A stretch of DNA of 64,000 bases from Cupriavidus oxalaticus (GCF_004768545.1 NZ_CP038635.1:1054001-1118000), one strand, 5' to 3'; positions 33,454 through 43,121 are shown, numbered from the stretch's first letter. Made by a program: numbers and translations. The notes: generated by a model not told the origin, from the sequence alone.

Positions 33454-34533
33454 TCAGTTGCCGCTGCCCGGCACCAGGCGGCGCTGGCGCACCGACTCCG
33501 CCAGGCCTTCCAGCACCTTGACCGATTCATCCCAGCCGATGCACGCATCGGTGACCGACTGGCCGTAGGTCAGGTTTTCCACCGGCGTGCCTTGCACGTG
33601 GTCCTGGCGGCCCGCCACCAGGTGCGATTCGACCATCACGCCGATGATGCGCTGGTCGCCGCCGGCGATCTGGCGGCCGATGTCTTCGCACACCGGGATC
33701 TGGTTCTCATGCTTCTTGCTGCTGTTGGCATGCGAGGCGTCGATCATCAGGCGCGAGGCCAGCCCGGCCTTGGCGATGGCGTCGCACGCTTCCTGCACGC
33801 TGGCGGCATCGTAGTTGGGCGCCTTGCCGCCGCGCAGGATCACGTGGCAGTCCTCGTTGCCCGAGGTCGACACGATCGCAGAGTGGCCGCCCTTGGTCAC
33901 CGACAGGAAATGGTGCGGTTGCGACGCGGCCTTGATCGCGTCCACCGCGATCTTGACGTTGCCGTCGGTGCCGTTCTTGAAGCCCACCGGGCACGACAGT
34001 CCGGAGGCCAGCTCGCGGTGCACCTGCGACTCGGTGGTGCGCGCGCCGATCGCGCCCCAGCTGACCAGGTCGGCGATATATTGCGGGCTGATCATGTCGA
34101 GGTACTCGGTGCCGGTCGGCACGCCCAGCTCGCTGATGTTCAGCAGCAGCTCGCGCGCGGTGCGCAGGCCGTCGTTGATCTTGAAGCTGCCGTCCATGTG
34201 CGGGTCGTTGATCAGGCCCTTCCAGCCCACCGTGGTGCGCGGCTTCTCGAAGTAGACGCGCATCACCACTTCCAGCTCGTTGGCGAAGCGGTCGCGCTGC
34301 ACCTTGAGCAGCTTGGCGTATTCCAGCGCGGCGCGGGTATCGTGGATCGAGCACGGGCCGATGATGACGATGAGCCGGTCATCCATGCCATGCAGGATGC
34401 GGTGCATGGCCTGGCGCGCGCCGTAGATCACGTCCGAAGCCGCTTCTGAGCAGCCAAATTCGCGGATCAGGTGCGCCGGCGGCAGCAGCTCCTTGAGTTC
34501 GCGAATGCGCAGGTCGTCGGTGTTCTTCAGCAT
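33454..34533 (-). CDS. aroG: 3-deoxy-7-phosphoheptulonate (DAHP) synthase, AroG/AroF class I-alpha
   Basis: 359 aa. It condenses phosphoenolpyruvate and erythrose-4-phosphate in the first step of aromatic amino acid synthesis. Conserved stretches: LIVIIGPCSIHD (metal-site Cys), MRVYFEKPRTTVGWKGL, GFKNGTDGNV, VTKGGHSAIV, MIDASHANSSKK, GVMVESHL. These match the E. coli AroF/G/H type, which is feedback-inhibited by one aromatic amino acid. ATG 34533 follows a GGAG site. Its 5' leader on the minus strand holds a terminator and a Phe/Tyr-rich leader peptide (separate entries), so transcription attenuation is expected in addition to enzyme feedback. Confidence 0.95.
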   Translation of the reverse strand: MLKNTDDLRIRELKELLPPAHLIREFGCSEAASDVIYGARQAMHRILHGMDDRLIVIIGPCSIHDTRAALEYAKLLKVQRDRFANELEVVMRVYFEKPRTTVGWKGLINDPHMDGSFKINDGLRTARELLLNISELGVPTGTEYLDMISPQYIADLVSWGAIGARTTESQVHRELASGLSCPVGFKNGTDGNVKIAVDAIKAASQPHHFLSVTKGGHSAIVSTSGNEDCHVILRGGKAPNYDAASVQEACDAIAKAGLASRLMIDASHANSSKKHENQIPVCEDIGRQIAGGDQRIIGVMVESHLVAGRQDHVQGTPVENLTYGQSVTDACIGWDESVKVLEGLAESVRQRRLVPGSGN

Positions 34534-34583
34534 GATGGCTCCGTGAATCTTGTGAGGTCGTGAGAGTGGGGAAGCAATGGGGT

Positions 34584-34619
34584 ATAAAAAAACCGCCAGG
34601 GTCGCTGGCGGTTTTTTTT
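34584..34619 (-). terminator. rho-independent terminator/attenuator in the aroG leader
   Basis: Read on the minus strand: A-tract, AACCGCCAG (34613-34605), loop CGACC, CTGGCGGTT (34599-34591), then seven T. A 9-bp perfect stem with U-tract, 50 bp upstream of aroG. No gene on either strand ends here, so it is placed to stop aroG transcription prematurely. Its 5' arm (CCGCCAGCG, 34611-34603) is complementary over 9 bases to CGCTGGCGG in the leader peptide coding region, which gives the alternative antiterminator. Confidence 0.85.
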
Positions 34620-34632
34620 GTATTCGGGGCGC

Positions 34633-34704
34633 TTACAGCCGTCCCTCCCTATCCGCCAGCGGTGTGAGATCGCTAAAGAAGTAAAAGTAAAACTTAGCGG
34701 ACAT
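34633..34704 (-). CDS. aroG leader peptide, Phe/Tyr-rich (23 codons)
   Basis: ATG at 34704 to TAA at 34633 encodes a 23-residue peptide whose residues 5-10 are FYFYFF (34692-34675), followed by a non-aromatic tail ending REGRL. Six consecutive Phe/Tyr codons directly upstream of a terminator and a DAHP synthase gene are the hallmark of a ribosome-stalling attenuator leader, like E. coli pheL. Codons 15-18 carry CCGCTGGCGG (34662-34653), able to pair with the terminator 5' arm. No clear Shine-Dalgarno precedes the ATG, which is the weak point; initiation may be leaderless or rely on an unstructured 5' region. Confidence 0.75.
   Translation of the reverse strand: MSAKFYFYFFSDLTPLADREGRL
34653..34662 (-). 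promoter_or_regulatory. antiterminator segment of the aroG attenuator
   Basis: CCGCTGGCGG within codons 15-18 of the leader peptide. Nine bases (CGCTGGCGG) are complementary to CCGCCAGCG of the terminator's 5' arm. A ribosome stalled on the Phe/Tyr codons would leave this segment free to form the antiterminator. A ribosome reaching the stop codon would cover it and let the terminator fold. This is inferred from pairing geometry. Confidence 0.65.
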
Positions 34705-35003
34705 GGCGGAAAAGGATGTTGGCTGAGGTCAGCTTGATTCGATTTTGTGGATAGGCGCTGGATTCATGCTGCACTGCGTGGCAGAAAGGCAGAAAATTGC
34801 GCGCCGGTCGACAATTGTTCGGCGTGCCTTGGTTGCCTGCGGCGCGACGAAGCATCTTTATAGCGCCTTTTGCCGGGGTTGGCAAGTGTCCGCGGCGCCG
34901 CGTGCGGCACCGCACGGTAGCTGTCGTGGCGCGCCGCTTCCTGCTGTATCGCCTGAGGCCGCCGCCTATATTGAACGGGAGGGAGCGCACGGGGAGGTGC
35001 ATC

Positions 35004-36077
35004 ATGAGCGTCGACGAGGCGAGGCTGAATGCCTTCATGGAGAAGTTCGTCCACGATATCGGCGCGGTGATGCACGCCGCCACCGTGGTGGTCGGCGATG
35101 AACTGGGCCTGTACAAGGCCATGGCGGAAAAGCCGATGACCGCCGATATGCTGGCGCAAAAAACCCGTACCGACGTGCGTTACCTGCGCGAATGGCTGTC
35201 GGCCCAGGCCGCCAGCGGCTACGTCGACTACGATCCCGACAGCGCGGAATTCAGCCTGAACGAAGAGCAGGCCTTTGCACTGGCGCAAGAGGGCAGCACG
35301 GCGTTCATTCCAGGCGCGTTCCAGATAGCGGTGGCGCAGTTCCGCGCTATCCCGAAGATGATCGACATCTTCCGCAACGGGCGCGGGCTGGGCTGGCATG
35401 AACACGACCCGGCGCTGTTCCACGGCACCGAGCGCTTTTTCCGGCCGGGCTATTCCGCGCACCTGGTCTCGGAATGGATCCCCGCGCTCGACGGCATCGA
35501 GGCGCGGCTCAGGCGCGGGGCCAGCGTGGCCGATGTGGGTTGCGGCCATGGCGCGTCGACCATCATCCTGGCGCAGGCCTATCCGGCCTCGCGTTTTGTC
35601 GGCTTTGACTACCACGAGCCTTCGGTACGCCATGCCACCGAGGCCGCGCGGCGCGCCGGTGTGGGCGACCGCGTGCGCTTCGAAGTGGCCAGCGCCAAGG
35701 ACTACGCCGGCAAGGACTACGACCTGGTGGCGGTGTTCGACTGCCTGCACGACATGGGCGACCCCGTGGGCGCGGCACGGCACGTGCGCGAGACGCTGCG
35801 GCCGGACGGCGCATGGATGATTGTCGAGCCGTTTGCCAACGACAAGCTGGAAGACAACCTGAACCCCGTCGGACGCGTGTTCTATTCCGCTTCCACGTTC
35901 ATCTGCACGCCGGCGTCGCGCTCGCAGGAAGTGGGGCTATGCCTGGGTGCGCAGGCAGGCGAGGCGCGCATGCGCGGCGTGGCCGAGCAGGCCGGCTTCG
36001 GCAGCTTCCGCAGGGCGGCGCAGACGCCGTTCAACCTGGTGTACGAGGCGCGGCCGTTCGCCCCCGACACACCATGA
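35004..36077 (+). CDS. class I SAM-dependent methyltransferase with N-terminal winged-helix domain
   Basis: 357 aa. The N-terminal about 90 residues form a dimerisation/winged-helix-like domain (VVVGDELGLYKAMAEKPMTA, TDVRYLREWLSAQAASGYVD) as in O-methyltransferase-type enzymes. The Rossmann domain has SAM motif I VADVGCGHGASTIILAQ at about 176-192, the acidic residue in FVGFDYHE, and motif DLVAVFDCLHDMGDP. A GGGGAGG ribosome site precedes ATG 35004. The substrate is unknown; similar proteins occur as unassigned methyltransferases in many actinobacteria and proteobacteria. Confidence 0.82.
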   Translation: MSVDEARLNAFMEKFVHDIGAVMHAATVVVGDELGLYKAMAEKPMTADMLAQKTRTDVRYLREWLSAQAASGYVDYDPDSAEFSLNEEQAFALAQEGSTAFIPGAFQIAVAQFRAIPKMIDIFRNGRGLGWHEHDPALFHGTERFFRPGYSAHLVSEWIPALDGIEARLRRGASVADVGCGHGASTIILAQAYPASRFVGFDYHEPSVRHATEAARRAGVGDRVRFEVASAKDYAGKDYDLVAVFDCLHDMGDPVGAARHVRETLRPDGAWMIVEPFANDKLEDNLNPVGRVFYSASTFICTPASRSQEVGLCLGAQAGEARMRGVAEQAGFGSFRRAAQTPFNLVYEARPFAPDTP

Positions 36078-36103
36078 GAAACGGGACCCGCGGGTCCCGT
36101 TTC
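36078..36103. terminator. bidirectional terminator between methyltransferase and tldD
   Basis: GAAACGGGACCC, GC, GGGTCCCGTTTC: a near-perfect palindrome with A/T-rich ends immediately after the methyltransferase stop and 18 bp before the tldD stop on the opposite strand. Confidence 0.8.
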
Positions 36104-36120
36104 GTTGTGGCGATGCGGCG

Positions 36121-37581
36121 TCAGGCCGTGCCGCCCACCGTCATATTTTCGATCCGCAGCGTCGGCTGGCCCACGCCCACCGGCACGCTCTGGCCTTCCT
36201 TGCCGCAGACGCCAACGCCGGAATCCAGGCGCATGTCGTTGCCGATCATGGTCACGTCTTTCAGCGATTCGGGGCCGTTGCCGACCAGCGTCGCGCCCTT
36301 GACCGGGTACGTGATCTTGCCATCCTCGATCATGTACGCCTCGCTCGCCGAGAACACGAACTTGCCGTTGGTGATATCGACCTGGCCTCCGCCGAAGTTG
36401 ACCGCATACAAGCCCTTCTTGACGCTGGCGATGATTTCCTGCGGGTCCCTGTCGCCGTTGAGCATGTAGGTGTTGGTCATGCGCGGCATCGGCAGCGCGG
36501 CATAGCTTTCGCGGCGCGCGTTGCCGGTGACCGGCATCTTCATCAGGCGCGCGTTGAGCGTGTCCTGCATATAGCAGCGCAGGATGCCGTCCTCGATCAG
36601 CGTGGTGCACTGGGTCGGGTTGCCTTCGTCGTCCAGGTTGAGCGAGCCGCGGCGGTTGGCCAGCGTGCCGTCGTCAACCACCGTCACGCCCTTGGCCGCG
36701 ACGCGTTCGCCCATGCGGCCGGAAAATGCCGACGAGCCCTTGCGGTTGAAGTCGCCTTCCAGGCCATGGCCGACCGCCTCATGCAGCAGCACGCCGGGCC
36801 AGCCCGGGCCCAGCACGACGGTCATGGCACCGGCCGGGGCGGGGCGGGCGTCAAGGTTGACCAGCGCCGACGACACGGCTTCCTCCACGTACTTCTGCAG
36901 CAGGTCGTCAGTGAAATAGCCATAGGCATAGCGGCCGCCGCCGCCCGACGAGCCGATCTCGCGGCGCCCGCCCTGTTCGGCGATCACCGTCACCGACACG
37001 CGCACCAGCGGGCGCACGTCGGCGGCGATCACGCCGTCGCTGCGCGCCACCAGCACCACGTCGTACTCGCCGGCCAGGCCTGCCATCACCTGCACCACGC
37101 GCGGGTCCTTGGCGCGCGCCATGCGTTCGATGCGCTCGAGCAGCGCCACCTTTTCGGCGGCGGTCATCGAATCGAGCGGGTCGTTGGGCGCGTACAGGTT
37201 GCGGCCCGCGTGCGAGGCCAGTTCACCCGCCACCTTGACGCGGCCGTTGCCGGCGCGGCCGATGGTGCGCGTGGCGGCAGCCGCCTGCGACAGCGCGGCC
37301 AGGCTGATGTCGTCCGAATAGGCAAAGGCGGTCTTGTCGCCCGACACGGCGCGCACGCCCACGCCCTGGTCGATGCTGAAGCTGCCCGACTTGACGATGC
37401 CTTCTTCCAGGCTCCAGGCCTCGTTGCGGGTGTACTGGAAGTACAGGTCGGCGTAGTCGACCTTGTGCGTGAAGATATCGGCCAGCACGCGCTGCAGCTT
37501 GGCCTCGTCCAGGCCGTATGGCGCCAGCAGCAGTTGCTGCGCGGTGGCCAGGTTGCGGATTCCGAGATCGCCGGCGTTCAT
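36121..37581 (-). CDS. tldD: metalloprotease TldD
   Basis: 486 aa, the size of E. coli TldD, which with TldE/PmbA forms a heterodimeric zinc protease acting on unfolded peptides, microcin B17 precursor and CcdA. The zinc-binding [11 protein letters not shown] (HExxxH) is near residues 260-270. Other family segments: [51 protein letters not shown] and [20 protein letters not shown] 37581 follows GAAAGGAC. It is the last gene of the yhdP, nitrilase-family, tldD series on the minus strand, an order common in beta-proteobacteria. The partner gene pmbA is not in the window. Confidence 0.95.
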   Translation of the reverse strand: MNAGDLGIRNLATAQQLLLAPYGLDEAKLQRVLADIFTHKVDYADLYFQYTRNEAWSLEEGIVKSGSFSIDQGVGVRAVSGDKTAFAYSDDISLAALSQAAAATRTIGRAGNGRVKVAGELASHAGRNLYAPNDPLDSMTAAEKVALLERIERMARAKDPRVVQVMAGLAGEYDVVLVARSDGVIAADVRPLVRVSVTVIAEQGGRREIGSSGGGGRYAYGYFTDDLLQKYVEEAVSSALVNLDARPAPAGAMTVVLGPGWPGVLLHEAVGHGLEGDFNRKGSSAFSGRMGERVAAKGVTVVDDGTLANRRGSLNLDDEGNPTQCTTLIEDGILRCYMQDTLNARLMKMPVTGNARRESYAALPMPRMTNTYMLNGDRDPQEIIASVKKGLYAVNFGGGQVDITNGKFVFSASEAYMIEDGKITYPVKGATLVGNGPESLKDVTMIGNDMRLDSGVGVCGKEGQSVPVGVGQPTLRIENMTVGGTA

Positions 37582-37707
37582 GAGATGTCCTTTCTTCTGT
37601 TTGCCGCCCCGGCAAGCCATGGAATTGCCGGTGGCATGAAATACCTGGTGCGGGTGCCGGATGAGATCAAATGCGCGATCACATGCGGCCCCGCGGTTGC
37701 GTACATG

Positions 37708-38529
37708 CTACAGCACCCGGTGACGCAATGCCGGCAGGTTTTGCCGGACCTCTTCGAGCCGCGCCGGGTCGATGGTGCCGGCCACCACGCCTTCGCCTTC
37801 GGGCAGCATGGCCAGCACTTCACCCCACGGGTCGACCAGCATCGAATGGCCCCAGGTGCGGCGGCCGTTCTCATGCTTGCCACCCTGTGCGGCGGCCAGC
37901 ACATAGCACTGGTTTTCAATGGCTCGTGCGCGCAGCAGGATTTCCCAGTGCGCCTGGCCGGTGGTGTAGGTGAAGGCGGCCGGCATCAGGATCAGGCTGG
38001 TGCCCGCGCCGGACGCCAGCCCGCGGTACAGCTCGGGAAAGCGCAGGTCGTAGCACACCGACATGGCCACGCGGCCGCACGGTGCATCGAAGCTGACCGG
38101 GGTGCGGCCGGCCAGGATGGTGCGCGATTCGTCATAGCTTTCGGCTCCGCGCGTGAAGCCGAACAGGTGGATCTTGTCGTACCGCGCCACGCGTTCGCCG
38201 CGCGGGTCGAAGGCGAGCGAGGTGTTGTACACGCGCTCCGGGTCGTCGCACCACATCGGCAGCGTGCCGCCCACCAGCCAGATGCCATGGTGGCGCGCGG
38301 CGCCGGCCAGGAACTGCTGCACCGGGCCATCGCCGTCGTGCTCGCGTACCGCCACCTTGTCCGCTTCGGAGCGGCCCATCATGCAGAAGTATTCGGGCAG
38401 CAGCACCAGCTGCGCGCCGCCGGCTACGGCCTCGGCGATCAGCGCCTCGGCGCGCGCGAGGTTGGCATCGAGCGAAGTGCCGGTAACGGTCTGCACGGCG
38501 GCCACGCGGAACGGGGCGGGGGCGGTCAT
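37708..38529 (-). CDS. carbon-nitrogen hydrolase family protein (nitrilase superfamily, Nit/deaminated-glutathione amidase-like)
   Basis: 273 aa. The catalytic triad is visible: Glu in LVLLPEYFCMMG (about 47), Lys in ARYDKIHLFGF (about 116) and Cys in AMSVCYDLRFPELYRGL (about 156). The sequence resembles Nit1/Nit2 enzymes that hydrolyse deaminated glutathione, a metabolite-repair reaction. It lies between yhdP and tldD (gaps 53 and 126 bp) and is probably cotranscribed with both. The 126-bp gap to tldD holds no gene. Confidence 0.9.
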   Translation of the reverse strand: MTAPAPFRVAAVQTVTGTSLDANLARAEALIAEAVAGGAQLVLLPEYFCMMGRSEADKVAVREHDGDGPVQQFLAGAARHHGIWLVGGTLPMWCDDPERVYNTSLAFDPRGERVARYDKIHLFGFTRGAESYDESRTILAGRTPVSFDAPCGRVAMSVCYDLRFPELYRGLASGAGTSLILMPAAFTYTTGQAHWEILLRARAIENQCYVLAAAQGGKHENGRRTWGHSMLVDPWGEVLAMLPEGEGVVAGTIDPARLEEVRQNLPALRHRVL

Positions 38530-38582
38530 GGGCGTTGGTTTCCTCTTTGGACTCTCTTGAGTTCTCTCGGACGGCAGCGGCT

Positions 38583-41500
38583 TCAGTGCGGGAGCGCGGG
38601 CTCGGCGCGGTTCTGGAAGCGGGGGGCTTGCATATTATTCTCCTCCACTTTGCCGATCTGCGGGTTGGCCCAGCTGCCGGTGATGCGGTAGTGCTGGGTG
38701 AATACCTTGGAGAACTCGTCGGCAAACAGCAGTTGCGCGGCGAGCGTGCCGATGCCCAGCACCGGGTTGATAAAGGCGGCCGCCACAGAGGTCGAGGTGG
38801 CATTGATGCGCGGCACCACCTCCACGCGCAGGTCCTGGGTCTCGCGCAGCAGGTTGGCGGTGCCGCTCATGCTGGCGATGATCTGCGGGCTCTTGAGTTC
38901 GAAATCCTGGATGGTGCCGACCCCGTTCTCGATCGTGCCAGAGCCCGAAATGCGGTCGAACAGCAGTCCGCGCCCCGACAGGCTGCGGAAGTCCAGCGTG
39001 GCAAAGCGCAGCAGCCCCTGCAGGCTGAGCACGCCCAGCAGCCGCGCCGCGCCCGGTTCGACGCTTAGGATCTGGCCATTCTCCAGATCGAGCGACAGCT
39101 TGCCGGACAACGTCGGGTAGTCGATCGACAGCGGCGAGCCGCGCCAGGCTACGCGGCCTTCCAGCTTGCCCTTGCCGTCGCGCAGCGTGTGCGGCAGCCC
39201 CAGGCGGTCGAGCGTGGCGCCGGCGTCGCCGATGTCGATGACGAACGACAGCAGGGTGCGGCGCTCGGTACTGCCGTCGGCGCGCAGCCGGCGCGGCACG
39301 CGCCAGCTGCCGTGGCCGGTCAGCGTGGCATCGGGCTGTTCGATCCTCAGCTTGTCCAGGGTCCAGACCGGGTCGGTGCCGCTGGTGCCGGTATGCGCCT
39401 TGACCTCCAGCTTGCCGAAGTCGTGGCCGCGCAGCATGAACTGCTCGGCGACCAGGTCGATGGCGGGCAGTTCGTCGATGCTGCTGGCGAGGGCGTCGAC
39501 CACGTTCTGCTCGTCGCTGGCGTCGGGCACGTTCAGGCGCGACAGTCGCAATTGCAGCGCGCCCGTGGCATTGGCGCCAGCGGTACCGGCGGCCGGCTGC
39601 CACTGCACGGCGCCGGCGATCTGGCGCGATTCGATCCTGGCATTCCAGCCGTCGCGCTCGCGCGTGGCGTCGAGCGCGACGTCGTCGAGCGTGCGGCCCA
39701 TGCCATGGAGCGTGCCGGCGCGCAGCGCAATGCGCCCGGGCAGGAAGGGCGAGGGGCGCCCGCCGTCGCCCGTGGAGGCCGGTCCGGCAAAGGCCGCGCG
39801 CCAGGCGTCTATGTCGAGCCGGTCGAAGGTCGCCGCGGCGCTGACGCCGGCCATCGGCGCGGGCGCCGCCTGTTGCACGCCAATGCCACCGGCGACGACT
39901 TCGATGCCATTGCCGCCGTTCTGGTCGCGGCGCAACAGGTAGCGTGCGTTGAGGGCGTTGCCCAGCTGCAGCGCCAGTTCGTCGATGCCGGCGCGGCCGG
40001 GCGCGGGGCGCAGCTCGACGCGCAGCGGCAGGTCGTGCGCCGCCGCCTTGGCCAGCGGTGCCGGCAATCCGATCGCCATGCCGTTGAGCGATGAATTCAA
40101 CTGCACCTGCAGCTCCTGTTCGCGCATCGCGATCACGGTGTTGTAGCCGGTGCTGCCTTCCAGCCTGGCCGCCAGCGGCGCCAGTGCCGAGCCTGCCGCG
40201 GCCTCGCGCAGGCCCGCGGCCGAGACGGTGCCGCTCGCGGTGACGCGCGTGCCCCCTTCCGGCTGGGTGCCGCCGCCGAGCTTGACTTCGCCGCCCAGGA
40301 AGCGCGCGCGCAGGTTCTCCAGCCCGAACCCGTGCTCGTTGAACGTGATGTCGCCGCTGGCATTGCCGAATGCCGGCAGCTGCGGGCTGAGCACCACGTC
40401 GTTGCCGGGGAAGCGGAAACGGCCCTCCACCTTGGCCGCGTTGGCGTGCTCCAGCGGCATGTCGAGCCTGAGCCTGAGTTCGCCGTTGCCATGCGCGCGT
40501 GCCGCGTCGGCCACGCGCGCGGTCCATTCGCGCACCGGCGAGGCGGCGATATAGCGCAGGAAGCCCTGCACCGGCCCGCTGGCACCGCCGTCGATGGCGA
40601 GGCGGCCATGCTCGCTGAGGTCGTCGATGCGGCCGTTGACGTCCTGCAGCACCACGCCCGGGATGTCGTGCACCGAGGCGCGCCGTGCCAGGAAGGTCAT
40701 GCCGCCGCGGTCAAATGTGACCTGTCCGGCGATGTCGGTGAACACCGGCCACAGCGGCGCGCCCCCCGCGCCAGTCTCGTGCGGTGCAATCTGGTAGCTG
40801 ACGCGCTCGATCGGCACGTCGACGCGGAACTCGCCCGCCTTCTCGAACGGCGCGTGGAACGGGAAATGCTCCAGGTCGCCCCTGAGCACGAAGCTGACGC
40901 CGGCCGCGTCGCCGCTCATCAGCGCGCCCGCGAGGTAGTGCCGCGTGCCCGCCGGGATGGTCTGCGGCAGGTAGCGCGGCACGCGCGCGACCTGGGCGCG
41001 GGTCATCTCGCCGCTCAGGTCGGCGATGCCGGAGGTGCCGTCGCCACCGGCGCGCCAGGTGCCGCGCACCGAGCCCGCCGCATCCGCGTTGGCAAAGCGG
41101 ATGCCGTCCAGCGTCACCACCAGCTTGCCGCCGGCATGGTGCCAGCGCACGTCGCCGCCGATCTGGTCGAACGGCACGCGCGGCTCCTCGAACAGCCCGG
41201 GCATCACCAGCGATGCGTTATTGCCTTCGAAGCGCGCACTGCCTTGCTGGTCGTCGAACGAGAACGTGCCCGACAGGTGCGAGAAACCGGGCGTGCCCAG
41301 CCGCGGACGGCCCTTGGTATCCAGGGCCGGCACCGCCGCCTGGCCGTTGACCGAGACTTCGCGCAGCGTGCCCTGCAGGCTGTAGTGGGGCTTGCCACCG
41401 CTGCGGTCGAGCATGCCCGCGCGCTCGCGGCTCCAGCTGACGTTGAGGTTGTCGATGTGCCCGGCCGGCTGCAGCGCGCGCAGCCGGCGCAGCACCGCGG

Positions 41501-42956
41501 TCTCCAGCGGCATCGAGCTGGCCAGCGCGCGCACCGTGTTCAGGTCCAGCGTGGGCGCCTTCAGCGTGAACTTGCGCAGGTTGCCGTCCTTGGCATAAGC
41601 CCAGCCGAGCTCGACCTTGCGCATGCCTTCGCGCCAGCTGGCGTCGGCCGGAGCCGCCTGGCCGCTGGCAGGCTGCGGCTGCGGCTGCCACAGCAGCGTG
41701 TCGACGGTGAGCAGGTTGCTGCCGTCGCGTTCGGTCCGGTGCAGCAAAAAGGCCTGCGCATTGGCCAGCCGCAGCGGGGCGGCGGCGCCGGCCAGCTGCA
41801 GGTCGACGCTGCTGGCGCGCAGACGGGTCTGGCTGCGCACGATGCGGCCCTGGCGGAATTCGATGCTGCCGTCGGTGCTGAAGGTGCCGCTGGCCACGCC
41901 CTCGAACATGGCCAGGTAGCGCTGCAGCACCGGCAATTCCAGCTGGGCCACGTCCCAGCTGGCCTGGCCGCTCCAGTAGCGCCAGTTGCCGGCGCTGTGC
42001 AGGTAATCGTTGCTGAAGGTGGACTTGACCACCAGCGGGCGCGGGCCCAGCGCCGGCGAGCGCGCTTCCAGCGTCACGGTATGGCGCGAGCCGTCGCGGC
42101 GGGTGTCGAGGAGGATTTCGCCGATATCGAGCTGCGGCAGGCCTGCCTTCTCGTCGAGCCAGCGCAGCCTGCCGTCGGACAGCGACACGCGGCCCTGCGA
42201 CATCAGCCAGCCCAGGAAGCGGTCGTCTTCCTGCTGGCCGCCGGTGGCATCGACCTGCATGCCGCCGACCAGCAGCTTGCCCTCGGGCGTGCGGCGCACC
42301 AGGATGTCGGTGCCGGTGGCGCCCAGGCTGACGAACTGCAGGCCCATGCTGAACAGCGAGCGCCACGACAGCTTGCCGTCTAGCGTGGCGGTCGCAAGCA
42401 GCACGCGCTTGCCATTGTCCACGGCGCGCAGGTCGCGGGCGCGGAAGGCGGGGTGCCAGCCGTCCCAGTAGGTATCGAGCGCGCCGATGGTGACCTGTGC
42501 CGACAGCGCGAGCGAGCCGCGTTCCTCCAGCCATTCGCGCGCGGCCGATGCCTGCGGCCATAGCACGAAGCGGATCAGCAGGCCCGCCACCAGCGCCAGC
42601 ACGCCCAGCACCAGCGCCAGCCGTACCAGCGCGCGTCCCAGGCCGCGCCAGAACGGGTGGCGCACCATGCGAACGACCGCGCGCGCGCCGGCGCCGGCGA
42701 GGCCGCGCAGCCGCGCGAGGCCCGACGCGGGGCGCGTCAGGGCAGGGGAATCGATACCTGTAGCAGCCAAGGAATGAGCGGGTGGTGGCGAAGCGGGGTT
42801 GTTCGCGGCGTTGTCAGCGGATTTGTTGGCGGAACTGGTAGCGGAGCTTTTGACGGTGTCGTTGGCCGGAGCCGGCAGCGTAGCGGCGGCCATATGCCCG
42901 CCCGCGCCGCCATTGGGGGGAGCACCGTCAGCGGGTTGTGGGGCGCGGCTGGACAT
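38583..42956 (-). CDS. yhdP: YhdP family protein (AsmA-like, phospholipid transport to outer membrane)
   Basis: 1457 aa from the ATG at 42956; an in-frame ATG at 42974 would add six residues. The N-terminal cytosolic part is low-complexity, then one membrane span (LVRLALVLGVLALVAGLLIRF) anchors a very large periplasmic domain of the AsmA/TAM type rich in beta strands. The C-terminal region ITATSTSVAAAFINPVLGIG-like and LRETQDLRVEVVP with QHYRITGSWANPQI matches the DUF3971/AsmA_2 architecture. YhdP, TamB and YdbH are bridge-like proteins that move phospholipids to the outer membrane. It is first in the operon with the nitrilase-family gene and tldD and divergent from glnE. Confidence 0.9.
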   Translation of the reverse strand: MSSRAPQPADGAPPNGGAGGHMAAATLPAPANDTVKSSATSSANKSADNAANNPASPPPAHSLAATGIDSPALTRPASGLARLRGLAGAGARAVVRMVRHPFWRGLGRALVRLALVLGVLALVAGLLIRFVLWPQASAAREWLEERGSLALSAQVTIGALDTYWDGWHPAFRARDLRAVDNGKRVLLATATLDGKLSWRSLFSMGLQFVSLGATGTDILVRRTPEGKLLVGGMQVDATGGQQEDDRFLGWLMSQGRVSLSDGRLRWLDEKAGLPQLDIGEILLDTRRDGSRHTVTLEARSPALGPRPLVVKSTFSNDYLHSAGNWRYWSGQASWDVAQLELPVLQRYLAMFEGVASGTFSTDGSIEFRQGRIVRSQTRLRASSVDLQLAGAAAPLRLANAQAFLLHRTERDGSNLLTVDTLLWQPQPQPASGQAAPADASWREGMRKVELGWAYAKDGNLRKFTLKAPTLDLNTVRALASSMPLETAVLRRLRALQPAGHIDNLNVSWSRERAGMLDRSGGKPHYSLQGTLREVSVNGQAAVPALDTKGRPRLGTPGFSHLSGTFSFDDQQGSARFEGNNASLVMPGLFEEPRVPFDQIGGDVRWHHAGGKLVVTLDGIRFANADAAGSVRGTWRAGGDGTSGIADLSGEMTRAQVARVPRYLPQTIPAGTRHYLAGALMSGDAAGVSFVLRGDLEHFPFHAPFEKAGEFRVDVPIERVSYQIAPHETGAGGAPLWPVFTDIAGQVTFDRGGMTFLARRASVHDIPGVVLQDVNGRIDDLSEHGRLAIDGGASGPVQGFLRYIAASPVREWTARVADAARAHGNGELRLRLDMPLEHANAAKVEGRFRFPGNDVVLSPQLPAFGNASGDITFNEHGFGLENLRARFLGGEVKLGGGTQPEGGTRVTASGTVSAAGLREAAAGSALAPLAARLEGSTGYNTVIAMREQELQVQLNSSLNGMAIGLPAPLAKAAAHDLPLRVELRPAPGRAGIDELALQLGNALNARYLLRRDQNGGNGIEVVAGGIGVQQAAPAPMAGVSAAATFDRLDIDAWRAAFAGPASTGDGGRPSPFLPGRIALRAGTLHGMGRTLDDVALDATRERDGWNARIESRQIAGAVQWQPAAGTAGANATGALQLRLSRLNVPDASDEQNVVDALASSIDELPAIDLVAEQFMLRGHDFGKLEVKAHTGTSGTDPVWTLDKLRIEQPDATLTGHGSWRVPRRLRADGSTERRTLLSFVIDIGDAGATLDRLGLPHTLRDGKGKLEGRVAWRGSPLSIDYPTLSGKLSLDLENGQILSVEPGAARLLGVLSLQGLLRFATLDFRSLSGRGLLFDRISGSGTIENGVGTIQDFELKSPQIIASMSGTANLLRETQDLRVEVVPRINATSTSVAAAFINPVLGIGTLAAQLLFADEFSKVFTQHYRITGSWANPQIGKVEENNMQAPRFQNRAEPALPH

Positions 42957-43121
42957 GCGCAGATTATCCGACAATACTAGCCGCTCTCCAATCTGGTGCC
43001 CGGCCGGCTACAACAAGAATGCGCGCACCGCGCGCGGCGTGAACCGATGCGGCATGACCCGGGCTCGCCCGCTTTGCCGCCGGTACCGGCCGCACCTTTT
43101 CTCGCATTTCAAATTACTGGA

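Larger units (their letters stand above)
34534..35003. other. 470-bp divergent intergenic region, aroG / methyltransferase
   Basis: The aroG half contains the attenuator: terminator (34584-34619), antiterminator segment (34653-34662) and leader peptide (34633-34704). In the other half I find no gene. It must hold the aroG promoter (minus strand, upstream of 34704) and the promoter of the methyltransferase gene, but no convincing -35/-10 pair was identified for either. Confidence 0.6.

Noticed and set aside
34797..35003. Longer N-terminus of the methyltransferase
   Set aside because: The upstream frame lacks a ribosome site, while ATG 35004 has a strong GGGGAGG, and the family N-terminus begins there.
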